From contig NZ_JAASRU010000001.1 of NCBI RefSeq assembly GCF_011761495.1, forward strand, positions 186,001-250,000: 64,000 nt of DNA. Direction: 5' to 3'. The notes beneath the pieces are model-generated. The model saw only the letters and a list, made by a program, of their open reading frames with translations. It searched no databases and had not been told where the DNA came from. This DNA comes from Alkalibacillus almallahensis. GTDB taxonomy: Bacteria; Bacillota; Bacilli; Bacillales; Alkalibacillaceae. The first letter of the stretch is position 1. The number at the start of each line of letters is the position of its first letter. Shown one piece after another: positions 10,455-19,250 of this stretch. A program made the translations under genes and the position numbers.

Positions 10455-10488
10455 AAGCTGGTTTCTTTTAATAAGGAACCAGCTTTTT
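10455..10488 (+). terminator. Terminator after ymxH
   Basis: Stem AAGCTGGTTTC with GGAACCAGCTT and a T run. It abuts the putative sigma-K promoter of spoVFA. Confidence 0.88.
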
Positions 10489-10516
10489 CACGTTTTGACT
10501 GTTTATACATAGGATA
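10489..10516 (+). promoter_or_regulatory. Putative sigma-K promoter of spoVFA-spoVFB
   Basis: CATAGGATA (10508-10516) matches the sigma-K -10 consensus CATAnnnTA exactly. An AC pair at 10490-10491 sits 16 bases upstream, as expected for the -35 region. Dipicolinate synthase genes are sigma-K-dependent in B. subtilis, so context agrees. Confidence 0.6.
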
Positions 10517-10549
10517 ATATGGACTGAATGAACATGGGCAGGTGATGAG

Positions 10550-11425
10550 ATGTTAACAGGCAAAACAGCTTTAATTGTTGGTGGTGACGCCCGATATATT
10601 GAATTAATGAAGCAACTATTATTATATGATGCTAGTGTTTATGCTATTGGTTTTGATGATGCTGAAGATGAATTGACGGGTGTCATTTCCATAACAGAAC
10701 AACAGGTTGATCATACGACAATTGATTTTGTAGTTTTACCGATTTCAGGCGTTGATGAAGAAGGGTTTGTTGACACCCACTTCAGACGACCATCGATTCA
10801 GTTATCAGATGAGTGGTTTACTTCTTTTTCGGATGATTGCACGGTCTTCACTGGGATTATGACGCCATATTTAAATCAACTGAGCGAATCGTCTATTGCT
10901 ATTACTGCATTAATGAATCGAGATGATTTAGCTATTTACAATTCAATACCAACTGCAGAAGGAGCAATTATGTTAGGGATTCAACATACTGATGTCACTT
11001 TACATGATGCAAATGTCGTTGTTTTAGGGTATGGGCGTGTCGGTAAAACAATCGCAAAGTCTTTCCAAGGTTTAGGTTCTCGCGTATCGGTTTATGCGAG
11101 AAGTGATGCTGATTTAGCTCGTATTTATGAAACACACGCTACTCCAATAACTTATGATCAATTACTAAACGCCGCATCAACAGCACATCTAATGATTAAT
11201 ACCATTCCAAAATTGGTTGTAACACCAGAAGTTATTCAAAAGTTGCCAACGTCTTGTTTTATACTTGATTTAGCGTCAAAACCAGGTGGTGTTGATTTTA
11301 GATTTGCAAAGAAGAGAGGAATTGAAACAATGCTGGCTCCGAGTTTGCCAGGATTAGTTGCTCCAAAAACGGCAGGTAAAATGCTTGCTCATGTTATTCA
11401 AATGATTATTCAAGATCATGAGTAA
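10550..11425 (+). CDS. spoVFA: Dipicolinate synthase subunit A
   Basis: Subunit A (DpaA) of dipicolinate synthase. It acts in the mother cell to oxidise a dihydrodipicolinate-derived intermediate to dipicolinic acid, which loads the spore core with calcium. The Rossmann motif VLGYGRVGKT is near residue 160. The N-terminal GKTALIVGGDARYIELMKQL and the C-terminal LAPSLPGLVAPKTAGKML are family signatures. The length of 291 residues is typical. It is followed after 15 bp by subunit B and then asd, dapG and dapA, which supply the precursor. Confidence 0.96.
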   Translation: MLTGKTALIVGGDARYIELMKQLLLYDASVYAIGFDDAEDELTGVISITEQQVDHTTIDFVVLPISGVDEEGFVDTHFRRPSIQLSDEWFTSFSDDCTVFTGIMTPYLNQLSESSIAITALMNRDDLAIYNSIPTAEGAIMLGIQHTDVTLHDANVVVLGYGRVGKTIAKSFQGLGSRVSVYARSDADLARIYETHATPITYDQLLNAASTAHLMINTIPKLVVTPEVIQKLPTSCFILDLASKPGGVDFRFAKKRGIETMLAPSLPGLVAPKTAGKMLAHVIQMIIQDHE

Positions 11426-11440
11426 AGGAGAGTTTTTACT

Positions 11441-12031
11441 GTGGAATTAAAAGGAAAAAGAATAGGGTTTGGTTTGACTGGATCACATTGCACTTATGAT
11501 GAAACATTTCCAGTTATAGAAGAGTTGGTTAACTTAGGAGCAGATGTTGTTCCGATAATATCTAGTACGGTTAAAACGACGGATACGAAATTTGGTGAAG
11601 CGAAGCAACATCTTGAGACAATCCAATCGATTACCGAACGACCAATTATCGATTCGATTCCTGGAGCAGAGCCTTTAGGTCCCCAAGAACCACTTGATTG
11701 TATGGTAGTGGCACCTATGACAGGTGCATCGATTAGTCGATTTGCGAATGCGATCACTGATAGTCCTGTTTTAATGGCGGCTAAAGCGACATTGCGTAAT
11801 AGAAGTCCAGTTGTCTTAGCTATTTCAACAAATGATGCACTTGGATTTAACGCGCAAAATCTAGCAAAGTTACTACCAGCAAAGCATATTTATTTTGTAC
11901 CGTATGGTCAGGATAACCCCATTAAGAAGCCAACTTCTTTAGTCGCTCACATGTCTCTATTACCTCAAACAGTTGAGAAAGCGTTAGATGGTGAGCAATT
12001 ACAGCCGTTATTACAGCCTTTTGACCAATAG
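11441..12031 (+). CDS. spoVFB: Dipicolinate synthase subunit B (flavoprotein)
   Basis: Subunit B (DpaB) of dipicolinate synthase, a flavoprotein of the HFCD family. The N-terminal GKRIGFGLTGSHCTYDETFP and the central PMTGASISRFANAITDSPVLMAAKATLRN motif are diagnostic. The start is GTG 11441 with AAAGGAG upstream. The length of 196 residues is normal. It is co-transcribed with spoVFA; asd follows after about 70 bp. Confidence 0.95.
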   Translation: MELKGKRIGFGLTGSHCTYDETFPVIEELVNLGADVVPIISSTVKTTDTKFGEAKQHLETIQSITERPIIDSIPGAEPLGPQEPLDCMVVAPMTGASISRFANAITDSPVLMAAKATLRNRSPVVLAISTNDALGFNAQNLAKLLPAKHIYFVPYGQDNPIKKPTSLVAHMSLLPQTVEKALDGEQLQPLLQPFDQ

Positions 12032-12103
12032 TGTTAATTCTCATAAAATATGATAAACTGTGAGTTAGAAAATAAAAACGTTATTATGGAGGTTATTAGA
12101 ATC

Positions 12104-13153
12104 ATGGAAGCTAAAAGCAGATACAATGTAGCAATAGTCGGAGCAACAGGAGCAGTAGGTCAAAAGATGATCGAAATGCTAGAAATGGTTGAATTTCCTA
12201 TTGAAGAATTGAGACCCTTAGCATCGAAACGATCAGTCGGTAAACTTATTGAATACAGTGGAAGAAATATTACGATTCAAGAAGCTACGCCTGAAGCATT
12301 TGAAGGGATAGATATTGCATTATTTTCTGCTGGCGGATCAATTTCAAAACAACTAGCAAATGAAGCGGTTGAACGTGGTGCTGTTGTCGTTGATAACACG
12401 AGTGCATTTCGTATGCATGATGATGTACCACTTGTGGTTCCAGAAGTTAATCGTGAAGCACTTAAAAACCACAAAGGAATTATTGCAAATCCAAACTGTT
12501 CGACAATCCAAATGGTGGGTGCTTTAGAGCCTGTTCGTCAAAAATATGGGCTTAATCGAGTGATTGTTTCCACATATCAATCTGTCTCAGGTTCAGGATT
12601 GGATGCTGTTGAAGAGTTAAAAGACCAATCGCAAGCTATGTTAGACGGAACTACAGTTAATACAGAAATTATGCCAGTAAAATCAGAACCTAAACATTTT
12701 CCAATCGCATTTAACGCATTACCTCAAATTGATACGTTTGAAGATAACCATTACACATTTGAAGAAATGAAAATGATTAACGAAACGAAAAAAATCATGG
12801 AAGCTCCTGATTTAAGTGTGGCTGCAACATGTGTTCGTTTACCTTTCTTCTATTCTCATGCAGAAAGTGTTTATATCGAAATTGATGATGATCAAGTTAC
12901 GGTTCCACAAATGCAAGGAGCTATTAAGGAAGGGCAAGGCGTTGTACTAGAAGATGACATTATGAATCAAGGTTATCCGACACCATTGTCCGCTGAAGGT
13001 AAGCTAGAAATCTTTGTTGGGCGTGTTCGTAAAGATTTAGATGTGCAAAACGGCTTTCACCTCTGGGTTGTTTCAGATAATTTACTAAAGGGCGCAGCCT
13101 GGAATTCAGTACAGATTGCGCAAACATTAATTGAAATGACAACAGAACAATAA
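12104..13153 (+). CDS. asd: Aspartate-semialdehyde dehydrogenase
   Basis: Asd reduces aspartyl phosphate to aspartate semialdehyde, the branch point to lysine/DAP, threonine and methionine. The NADP-binding motif [11 protein letters not shown] is at the N-terminus. The active-site Cys is in NPNCSTIQ, and a His lies in the KSEPKHFP region. The start is ATG 12104 (349 residues) with GGAGG upstream; an in-frame upstream ATG at 12050 would add an atypical extension. The neighbours dapG and dapA complete the DAP/dipicolinate branch. Confidence 0.97.
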   Translation: MEAKSRYNVAIVGATGAVGQKMIEMLEMVEFPIEELRPLASKRSVGKLIEYSGRNITIQEATPEAFEGIDIALFSAGGSISKQLANEAVERGAVVVDNTSAFRMHDDVPLVVPEVNREALKNHKGIIANPNCSTIQMVGALEPVRQKYGLNRVIVSTYQSVSGSGLDAVEELKDQSQAMLDGTTVNTEIMPVKSEPKHFPIAFNALPQIDTFEDNHYTFEEMKMINETKKIMEAPDLSVAATCVRLPFFYSHAESVYIEIDDDQVTVPQMQGAIKEGQGVVLEDDIMNQGYPTPLSAEGKLEIFVGRVRKDLDVQNGFHLWVVSDNLLKGAAWNSVQIAQTLIEMTTEQ

Positions 13154-13167
13154 GTTGAGGTGCAAAG

Positions 13168-14382
13168 ATGAAGACATTAGTACAAAAATTTGGTGGTACG
13201 TCGGTAAGAGATTCTGAATCGCGGGAGCGTGCCATCCAACATGTTAAAGATGCTTTAGCAGAAGGTTATCAAGTGGTGATAGTCGTTTCTGCAATGGGTC
13301 GTGAAGGGGATCCTTATGCGACTGACTCGCTTTTAGGTTTAATTGATTATCCTGAAACTCATATTACGAAACGTGAAACAGATTTATTAATGTCATGTGG
13401 TGAAACGATCTCTTCAGTTGTTATGACGCATGAATTACAACAACAAGGCGTTACCGCTACATCATTAACAGGAGCAAGAGCTGGGTTTTTAACAACAAAT
13501 GACTTCTCGGATGCTCGTATTAATAAAGTCGATCCAACTGATATCGTCAAATATTTAAAAACAAACGATGTTGTAGTAGTAGCAGGTTTCCAAGGGCAAG
13601 ATGAAGACGGCAATGTGACGACACTAGGTCGTGGCGGTTCTGATACATCTGCTGTTGCTTTAGGTGGTGCGTTACAATCTGATTATGTTGACATTTTCAC
13701 CGATGTTGATGGTATTAAAACAGCTGACCCACGCATTGTCGAAAATGCGCGTACATTGCAAGTTATGACCTATAATGAAATTGTCCATTTAGCGTATCAG
13801 GGTTCGAAAGTGATCCATCCACGCGCTGTTGAAATTGCGATGCAGGAGAAAATTCCAATTCGGGTGAGATCAACGTACTCACAAGATGCTGGCACACTTG
13901 TTACAGCGAAAAAAGATCATACCGTTGACCAAGGGTTTAAAGACCGTCTTGTAACGGGAATAGCACATGTATCTGGTATTACTCAAATTAAAGTATTATC
14001 AGAGGATGATCCGGTGACACTACACAATGATGTGTTAACAGCATTAGCAGATGCTCAAATATCGGTAGATTTCTTTAACATATCAATGGATGGCATCACA
14101 TTTACGGTACCGACCGATCGACTCACTCAAACGACAACGATTATCGAAGCATTTCAATACCGTTATCAAATTGTAGAGAAGTGTGCTAAAGTGTCGACTG
14201 TAGGTGCTGGAATACAAGGTGTCCCTGGTGTAGCATCGAAAGTTGTGAAAGCTTTAACGCGTTATAATATTCCGATTTTACAATCGGCTGACAGTCATAC
14301 GACGATTTGGGTGTTAGTGAAAGAGCAAGATTTAGAAAATGCGGTTAATGCTTTACACCAAGTGTTCTTAGAAGAGCGTTAA
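13168..14382 (+). CDS. dapG: Aspartokinase I (DAP-sensitive type)
   Basis: Aspartokinase phosphorylates aspartate in the first step of the lysine/DAP pathway. The N-terminus shows LVQKFGGTSVRDSESR, with GRGGSDTSAVALGGAL for substrate binding. Two C-terminal ACT regions (about 265-400) carry allosteric control. By synteny with B. subtilis (asd-dapG-dapA) this is the isozyme used for DAP and dipicolinate. The length of 404 residues is normal. It starts 14 bp after asd and is part of the same unit. Confidence 0.95.
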   Translation: MKTLVQKFGGTSVRDSESRERAIQHVKDALAEGYQVVIVVSAMGREGDPYATDSLLGLIDYPETHITKRETDLLMSCGETISSVVMTHELQQQGVTATSLTGARAGFLTTNDFSDARINKVDPTDIVKYLKTNDVVVVAGFQGQDEDGNVTTLGRGGSDTSAVALGGALQSDYVDIFTDVDGIKTADPRIVENARTLQVMTYNEIVHLAYQGSKVIHPRAVEIAMQEKIPIRVRSTYSQDAGTLVTAKKDHTVDQGFKDRLVTGIAHVSGITQIKVLSEDDPVTLHNDVLTALADAQISVDFFNISMDGITFTVPTDRLTQTTTIIEAFQYRYQIVEKCAKVSTVGAGIQGVPGVASKVVKALTRYNIPILQSADSHTTIWVLVKEQDLENAVNALHQVFLEER

Positions 14383-14400
14383 CATAGGAGGGGTGTGCTG

Positions 14401-15267
14401 ATGGATTTTGGCCGTGTCTTAACTGCAATGGTAACACCGTTTGATTCAATGGGGCGTCTTGATCTGAAGAAAACAGAGAAATTAGTGACTCATTTGATTG
14501 ATAACGGTTCAGAAGGGTTAGTTTTAGGAGGAACAACAGGAGAGTCTCCAACACTTACTCATGATGAGAAATTGCAACTTTTTGAATATGTTGTCGGTTT
14601 AGTTGACCAAGAAATCAGTGTGATAGGTGGTGCAGGATATAATGATACCTCTGCTTCGGCTGAATTCACCAAAGCAGCTTCAAGTACAGGATTAGATGGT
14701 ATTATGCTTGTGACACCATACTATAATAAACCAAACCCTGCTGGTTTATATCATCACTTTTCTACAATCGCCCAGGAAACAACATTGCCAATTATGCTTT
14801 ATAATATACCAGGGCGGTCTGTGATTAATATGCCAGTTGAAACGACCGTGGAATTATCTAAAATCGATAACATTGTTTCGATTAAGGATGCTAGTGGCGA
14901 TTTAAATATGATGAGTGACATTATTGAGCAAACAAGTGATGATTTCTCTTTATATTCAGGAGAAGATCACCTGACACTACCTTCACTTGCTATTGGTAGT
15001 CATGGTGTTGTATCTGTTGCCTCTCATATAATTGGTAATCAAATGCAGGAATTAACGCAAGCGTACCTCGAAGGTGAGGTTACAAAGGCTGCCTCACTAC
15101 ATCGTCAATGGTTGCCAACTATGCGTGCATGTTTTATGGCTCCTTCACCAGCACCAGTGAAAGCAGCATTAAATTATCAAGGGATAGATGTTGGCTCTGT
15201 ACGTGGGCCGTTAGTCGATCTATCACTTGAAGAATTTAATCAATTAAAATCGATATTAGATACTTAA
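14401..15267 (+). CDS. dapA: 4-hydroxy-tetrahydrodipicolinate synthase
   Basis: DapA condenses pyruvate with aspartate semialdehyde. The Schiff-base Lys is in VSIKDASGDL, the catalytic Tyr in MLYNIPGRSV, and GGTTGESPTLTHDEK is the N-terminal signature. The start is ATG 14401 (288 residues), 7-8 bases after AGGAGGGG; a GTG at 14395 is too close to that site. It ends the spoVFA-dapA unit and is followed by a strong terminator. Confidence 0.97.
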   Translation: MDFGRVLTAMVTPFDSMGRLDLKKTEKLVTHLIDNGSEGLVLGGTTGESPTLTHDEKLQLFEYVVGLVDQEISVIGGAGYNDTSASAEFTKAASSTGLDGIMLVTPYYNKPNPAGLYHHFSTIAQETTLPIMLYNIPGRSVINMPVETTVELSKIDNIVSIKDASGDLNMMSDIIEQTSDDFSLYSGEDHLTLPSLAIGSHGVVSVASHIIGNQMQELTQAYLEGEVTKAASLHRQWLPTMRACFMAPSPAPVKAALNYQGIDVGSVRGPLVDLSLEEFNQLKSILDT

Positions 15268-15280
15268 TAACAGTATGAAG

Positions 15281-15317
15281 AAAACTCCGGACGTATCCCC
15301 AATTCGTCCGGAGTTTT
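15281..15317 (+). terminator. Strong terminator after dapA
   Basis: A perfect 13-bp stem (AAAACTCCGGACG with CGTCCGGAGTTTT) around an 11-base loop. In both orientations the stem ends in a T run, so it could stop transcription from either side. Confidence 0.92.
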
Positions 15318-15320
15318 ATA

Positions 15321-15875
15321 TTTAGACTCTAAAATATGGCTCTAAAATATTTGTTGGGGTTGATACACAATTTAGCGTGAAGGTTTGATGGTGGCCGTTG
15401 GCATCATGTGATCCGCTTACGGTGGATGCTTGCACCCATAGGGCACAAGTGCAACATCTGCTCAATCTCACTACGTTCGTTTTTTTCGCAGTGTTTTCTA
15501 TGCAGGGGCACGGCTCGAGCCTCCTCGGCCGAAAAGCATGGCCTGTGGGGTCTCGAGACGCGTGCTATTCCCGTGACGGCCCGGACGGCCTAATGTCGGC
15601 GTTGGTCACAGGACGTGACCGCTTTTAGTCGACCAGGCGTCACCACCTACGCTCCTCACCTGACGCCAACTTAGCGATTTGATTAGTAAAAGCACGCTAA
15701 CTCCTTGTTTGTTATCCTTGTTTTATACCACCGATGTTCTGGCATCATAAACGGCGCTATCAATACCATCATATAATTTGCTGCAAAACGATATGAAGAA
15801 ACCAATAATCTTGCAAAAGTGATGAATGATAATATCAAAACCGTTAACACTACTTGCTAGAAGGTGGTGTTTACG
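15321..15875 (+). repeat. Intergenic region with composite GC-rich repeat (rnjB slot)
   Basis: About 555 bp with no supportable gene between dapA and tepA. From about 15,375 to 15,690 the DNA is much more GC-rich than its surroundings and full of inverted segments, e.g. GGTCAC/GTGACC near 15,604-15,620. A core at about 15,508-15,572 (GGGCACGGCTCGAGCCTCCTC ... GGGGTCTCGAGACGCGTGCT) is shared with 34,189-34,255. This resembles the long hairpin-forming intergenic repeats I recall from Bacillaceae genomes, which is knowledge from memory. The ends are uncertain. In B. subtilis this slot holds rnjB. Confidence 0.7.
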
Positions 15876-16586
15876 TTGAGTGATAACCAAGAAGATCAAA
15901 ATCAACAAAAAGACAATCTAATGGAAAAAATCAAACAGTTAGGTACGACAAATGTTCCACAAACTTCAGATTCTAACATCCACGTGTTACCGATTATTGG
16001 CCAAATAGAGGGTCATTTACAGCTACCAGCTAAAAATAAGACAACCAAATATGAACATTTGATTCCCCAAATTGTCGCGATTGAGCAAAACCCTAAAATA
16101 GAAGGGGTTATTATTTTACTTAACACAGTTGGTGGTGATGTTGAAGCAGGTTTAGCCATTTCTGAAATGATTTCATCGTTATCTAAACCAACTGTATCGA
16201 TTGTTCTAGGTGGTGGTCATTCGATCGGTGTTCCGATTGCAACTGCAGCTACAAAATCATTCATTACTGAAACAGCAACTATGACCATTCACCCGATTCG
16301 GATGACTGGTTTGGTTGTAGGGGTTCCTCAAACTTTTGAGTATTTAGATAAAATGCAGGATCGCGTCATTAATTTTGTGACACATCATGCTAAAATTGAT
16401 GAAGACACATTCAAAGAATTGATGTTTGCTAGAGGAAATTTAACACGTGATATTGGTACCAATGTGGTTGGGCAAGATGCGGTTGACCATGGTTTAATTG
16501 ACTCGATTGGTGGCGTTCAAGAAGCGATGAGTACTTTGAACTCATTAATAGAAGAACGAAATCCTCAAGGAGAATCAGAATCATGA
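15876..16586 (+). CDS. tepA: ClpP-like protease TepA
   Basis: TepA (YmfB) is a ClpP/SppA-fold serine peptidase, named in B. subtilis as a translocation-enhancing protein. The GGGHSIG motif near residue 115 provides the Ser and MTIHPIRM supplies the His. The N-terminal 30 residues are polar and Gln-rich with no signal peptide, so it is cytosolic. I choose TTG 15876, 8-9 bases after AGAAGGTGGT, giving 236 residues; earlier GTG codons fall inside the ribosome-binding site. ylzJ and spoIIIE follow as in B. subtilis. Confidence 0.92.
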   Translation: MSDNQEDQNQQKDNLMEKIKQLGTTNVPQTSDSNIHVLPIIGQIEGHLQLPAKNKTTKYEHLIPQIVAIEQNPKIEGVIILLNTVGGDVEAGLAISEMISSLSKPTVSIVLGGGHSIGVPIATAATKSFITETATMTIHPIRMTGLVVGVPQTFEYLDKMQDRVINFVTHHAKIDEDTFKELMFARGNLTRDIGTNVVGQDAVDHGLIDSIGGVQEAMSTLNSLIEERNPQGESES

Positions 16587-16798
16587 TTATTTATACACCT
16601 TTACGTGAAGACGAAATATTTGATATGGAAGAAGAACAGGAACATGAAGCCTTTCAATGGGTTAATGTTAATCACGCAACGCTTAAATTAAAACGAGACC
16701 CTAGTTCACATGGTTATGAGATTGTGCACATGACTTCGACAAACCCCCAAGACTATCTCAACAAACGACTGGAACCTGGTTCAATTTATTATTTATAA
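16583..16798 (+). CDS. ylzJ: YlzJ-like protein
   Basis: A 71-residue acidic YlzJ-like protein ([13 protein letters not shown]... [25 protein letters not shown]). It is found between tepA and spoIIIE in Bacillaceae and overlaps tepA by 4 bp (ATGA). Its function is unknown. Confidence 0.88.
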   Translation: MIIYTPLREDEIFDMEEEQEHEAFQWVNVNHATLKLKRDPSSHGYEIVHMTSTNPQDYLNKRLEPGSIYYL

Positions 16799-16822
16799 CT
16801 ATCCCAAAAAGCGTCATGTCTA

Positions 16823-16877
16823 TGATATAATTAAGTTGATGAAAGCAGCCTATTTCTAAGGCTGCTTTACGCTTTTT
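16823..16877 (+). promoter_or_regulatory. Extended -10 promoter and nested hairpin before spoIIIE
   Basis: TGATATAAT at 16823-16831 is a perfect extended -10 element with no clear -35. Transcripts from it would start near 16,838 and begin with a 9-bp hairpin (AAAGCAGCC 16842-16850 / GGCTGCTTT 16860-16868). A second exact pair, AAAAAGCGT 16806-16814 with ACGCTTTTT 16869-16877, can form only in read-through RNA from ylzJ. Confidence 0.55.
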
Positions 16878-16889
16878 GAGGTGATAGAC

Positions 16890-19184
16890 ATGGCAAAAAA
16901 GAAACGAAAAACAAAACGCAATAAACGTCCGCCGTTTTTGAAATTTGAATTAATTGGATTATTATTGATTTTAATCGCAATCTTTTCAAGTGGTATTGAG
17001 CCTATTCATGAAGGGGTCATACCGAATCTTCTTACAAGTGTTTTACAATGGCTATTTGGTTTTTGGTATGCAATTGCAAGTATTTTTATGCTTGGATTAG
17101 GTTTTTATATCGTATTTAAACGCTCATGGCCATCATTTACGACTAATCGTTGGATCGGATTTTATGTCTTTATGACATCGCTTATCTTATTCACGCATTT
17201 ACAAGCTTTTGATGATGTCATTACACAAACAAATTCATCAATTTTCACCGTGACATGGGATTATTTTGATGCTTATCAAAATGGCTCTATAGCTTATGCC
17301 AATATTGGTTCTGGTATGTCCGGAGCAACTTTGTTCTTACTAACTTTTTATTTATTATCAGGTCCAGGGGCAAAGGTGTTAGCATTTTTCGGACTTGTCA
17401 TTGGCATTATGTTTTTATTAGAAAAGTCCTTGTCAGATGTGCTGGCAAACATGTTATCGTCATTTCAATCATTTTGGGAAAACATAAAAGCGAAACGTCA
17501 AACTAAGAAGGACGAAAAAGCAGAGCGAGTTAAAAATGAAACAGCTTCTGAAGAACCAGAAGTTGATGTGACGTTTGCTGAGAATCAAGAACATACTGAA
17601 CAACAACCAGTTATAGAAAGTTTTGAGTCAGATGTGGATCCACCAGCTGAACAAAATGCAAGTACTAATGAAATCGAAACAAGTGAGTGGACAGAACGAG
17701 TGGATCAGGAAAGCGAACAAGTCGATGAATCATTACCGTTAACAGAATTAGAAAACGAAGATTATTCTTTACCACCTTTGAACTTGTTATCAAATCCTGT
17801 AGCTCATTCTCAACAACAGGAGAAATCGCAAATACAGTCCACAGTTAAAAAACTTGAACAGACTTTTCATAGTTTTGGTGTAAAAGCAAAAGTAACAAAA
17901 GTTCATGTTGGACCAGCAGTTACGAAGTATGAAGTCTATCCGGATGTGGGTGTAAAGGTTAGCAAGATTGTTAACTTACATGATGATTTAGCCCTTGCTT
18001 TAGCTGCAAGAGATATTCGAATTGAGGCACCAATCCCAGGTAAATCAGCTATTGGTATTGAAGTGCCTAATAACGAAGTGGCTCAAGTCTCTATGAAAGA
18101 AGTTATGCAACCTATTCAACAAAATCCTGCTAAGTTACTGTTTGGACTAGGTCGAGACATTGCTGGAGAGGCGATCACAGCAGAACTGAATAAAATGCCG
18201 CACATGCTTATTGCTGGTGCTACAGGTAGTGGTAAAAGTGTTTGTGTTAACGGCATTATTACGAGTATTTTACTAAGAGCTAAGCCACATGAAGTTAAGA
18301 TGATGATGATTGACCCGAAAAAAGTCGAACTTAATGCTTATAATGGGATCCCTCATTTATTAGCACCAGTTGTAACTGATCCGAAAAAGGCTTCGCAAGC
18401 GCTTAAGAAAATCGTTTCAGAGATGGAGCGCCGTTATGAGTTGTTTTCTGAAACAGGTACTCGTAACATCGAAGGTTATAATGAGTATATTAAGCGTGTT
18501 AATGAAGAAGAGGATGAAAACCACCCAACGTTACCATACATCGTTGTTCTTATTGATGAATTAGCTGACTTGATGATGGTGGCATCGAATGAAGTGGAAG
18601 ATGCCATTACCCGTTTGGCACAAATGGCTCGTGCTGCAGGTATTCACTTAATCATTGCTACTCAGCGACCATCTGTAGATGTCATCACAGGAGTGATTAA
18701 AGCTAACATTCCATCACGTATTGCGTTCAGTGTTTCTTCTCAAACAGATTCACGAACAATTTTAGATAGTGGTGGTGCCGAGAAGTTACTCGGTAAAGGG
18801 GACATGCTTTTCTTACCTGTTGGTGCTTCAAAACCAACACGTATTCAAGGCGCTTTTCTTGATGATTCTGAAGTAGAATCGATTGCAGATTATTGCGTCG
18901 AACAACAAAAGGCGCAGTATCAAGATGATATGATTCCGTCAGAGACACCTGAACAACATGAAGAAGTAGATGATGAACTTTATGATCAAGCGGTTCAATT
19001 GATTGTTGATATGCAAAGTGCTAGTGTATCAATGTTACAACGAAAATTCAGAATCGGCTACACGCGTGCAGCGCGGTTAATTGATGCAATGGAAGAACGT
19101 GGCGTTGTAGGACCTTATGAAGGTAGTAAACCAAGAAAAGTCTTACAAACATCGACACAGCCTGAAGAACAATCACCGTCTTAA
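16890..19184 (+). CDS. spoIIIE: DNA translocase SpoIIIE (FtsK family)
   Basis: SpoIIIE is a septal hexameric motor that pumps the chromosome into the forespore. Four to five hydrophobic segments lie in residues 20-180, followed by an acidic linker to about 300. A DUF87/FtsK motor then shows Walker A GATGSGKS (near 444) and Walker [16 protein letters not shown]-terminal winged-helix gamma domain ([27 protein letters not shown]) reads SRS/KOPS-like DNA signals. The start is ATG 16890 with GAGGTGAT upstream; length is 764 residues. It could also serve vegetative DNA clearance. Confidence 0.96.
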   Translation: MAKKKRKTKRNKRPPFLKFELIGLLLILIAIFSSGIEPIHEGVIPNLLTSVLQWLFGFWYAIASIFMLGLGFYIVFKRSWPSFTTNRWIGFYVFMTSLILFTHLQAFDDVITQTNSSIFTVTWDYFDAYQNGSIAYANIGSGMSGATLFLLTFYLLSGPGAKVLAFFGLVIGIMFLLEKSLSDVLANMLSSFQSFWENIKAKRQTKKDEKAERVKNETASEEPEVDVTFAENQEHTEQQPVIESFESDVDPPAEQNASTNEIETSEWTERVDQESEQVDESLPLTELENEDYSLPPLNLLSNPVAHSQQQEKSQIQSTVKKLEQTFHSFGVKAKVTKVHVGPAVTKYEVYPDVGVKVSKIVNLHDDLALALAARDIRIEAPIPGKSAIGIEVPNNEVAQVSMKEVMQPIQQNPAKLLFGLGRDIAGEAITAELNKMPHMLIAGATGSGKSVCVNGIITSILLRAKPHEVKMMMIDPKKVELNAYNGIPHLLAPVVTDPKKASQALKKIVSEMERRYELFSETGTRNIEGYNEYIKRVNEEEDENHPTLPYIVVLIDELADLMMVASNEVEDAITRLAQMARAAGIHLIIATQRPSVDVITGVIKANIPSRIAFSVSSQTDSRTILDSGGAEKLLGKGDMLFLPVGASKPTRIQGAFLDDSEVESIADYCVEQQKAQYQDDMIPSETPEQHEEVDDELYDQAVQLIVDMQSASVSMLQRKFRIGYTRAARLIDAMEERGVVGPYEGSKPRKVLQTSTQPEEQSPS

Positions 19185-19250
19185 TTGAAGTTCGTATGAT
19201 TTCAATCAGTACGGAAATGCTACAGTAAAGAATATGTTAGGAGGACAAAC

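Noticed and set aside
12050-12103. Upstream ATG extending asd by 18 residues
   Set aside because: The extension covers the untranslated leader; ATG 12104 has the GGAGG site and starts where Asd proteins normally start.
15398-15628. Two overlapping plus-strand frames of 61-76 residues in the GC-rich repeat
   Set aside because: They run through the hairpin repeat, have no ribosome-binding site and resemble no protein. The related repeat at 34,155 shows the same type of chance frame.
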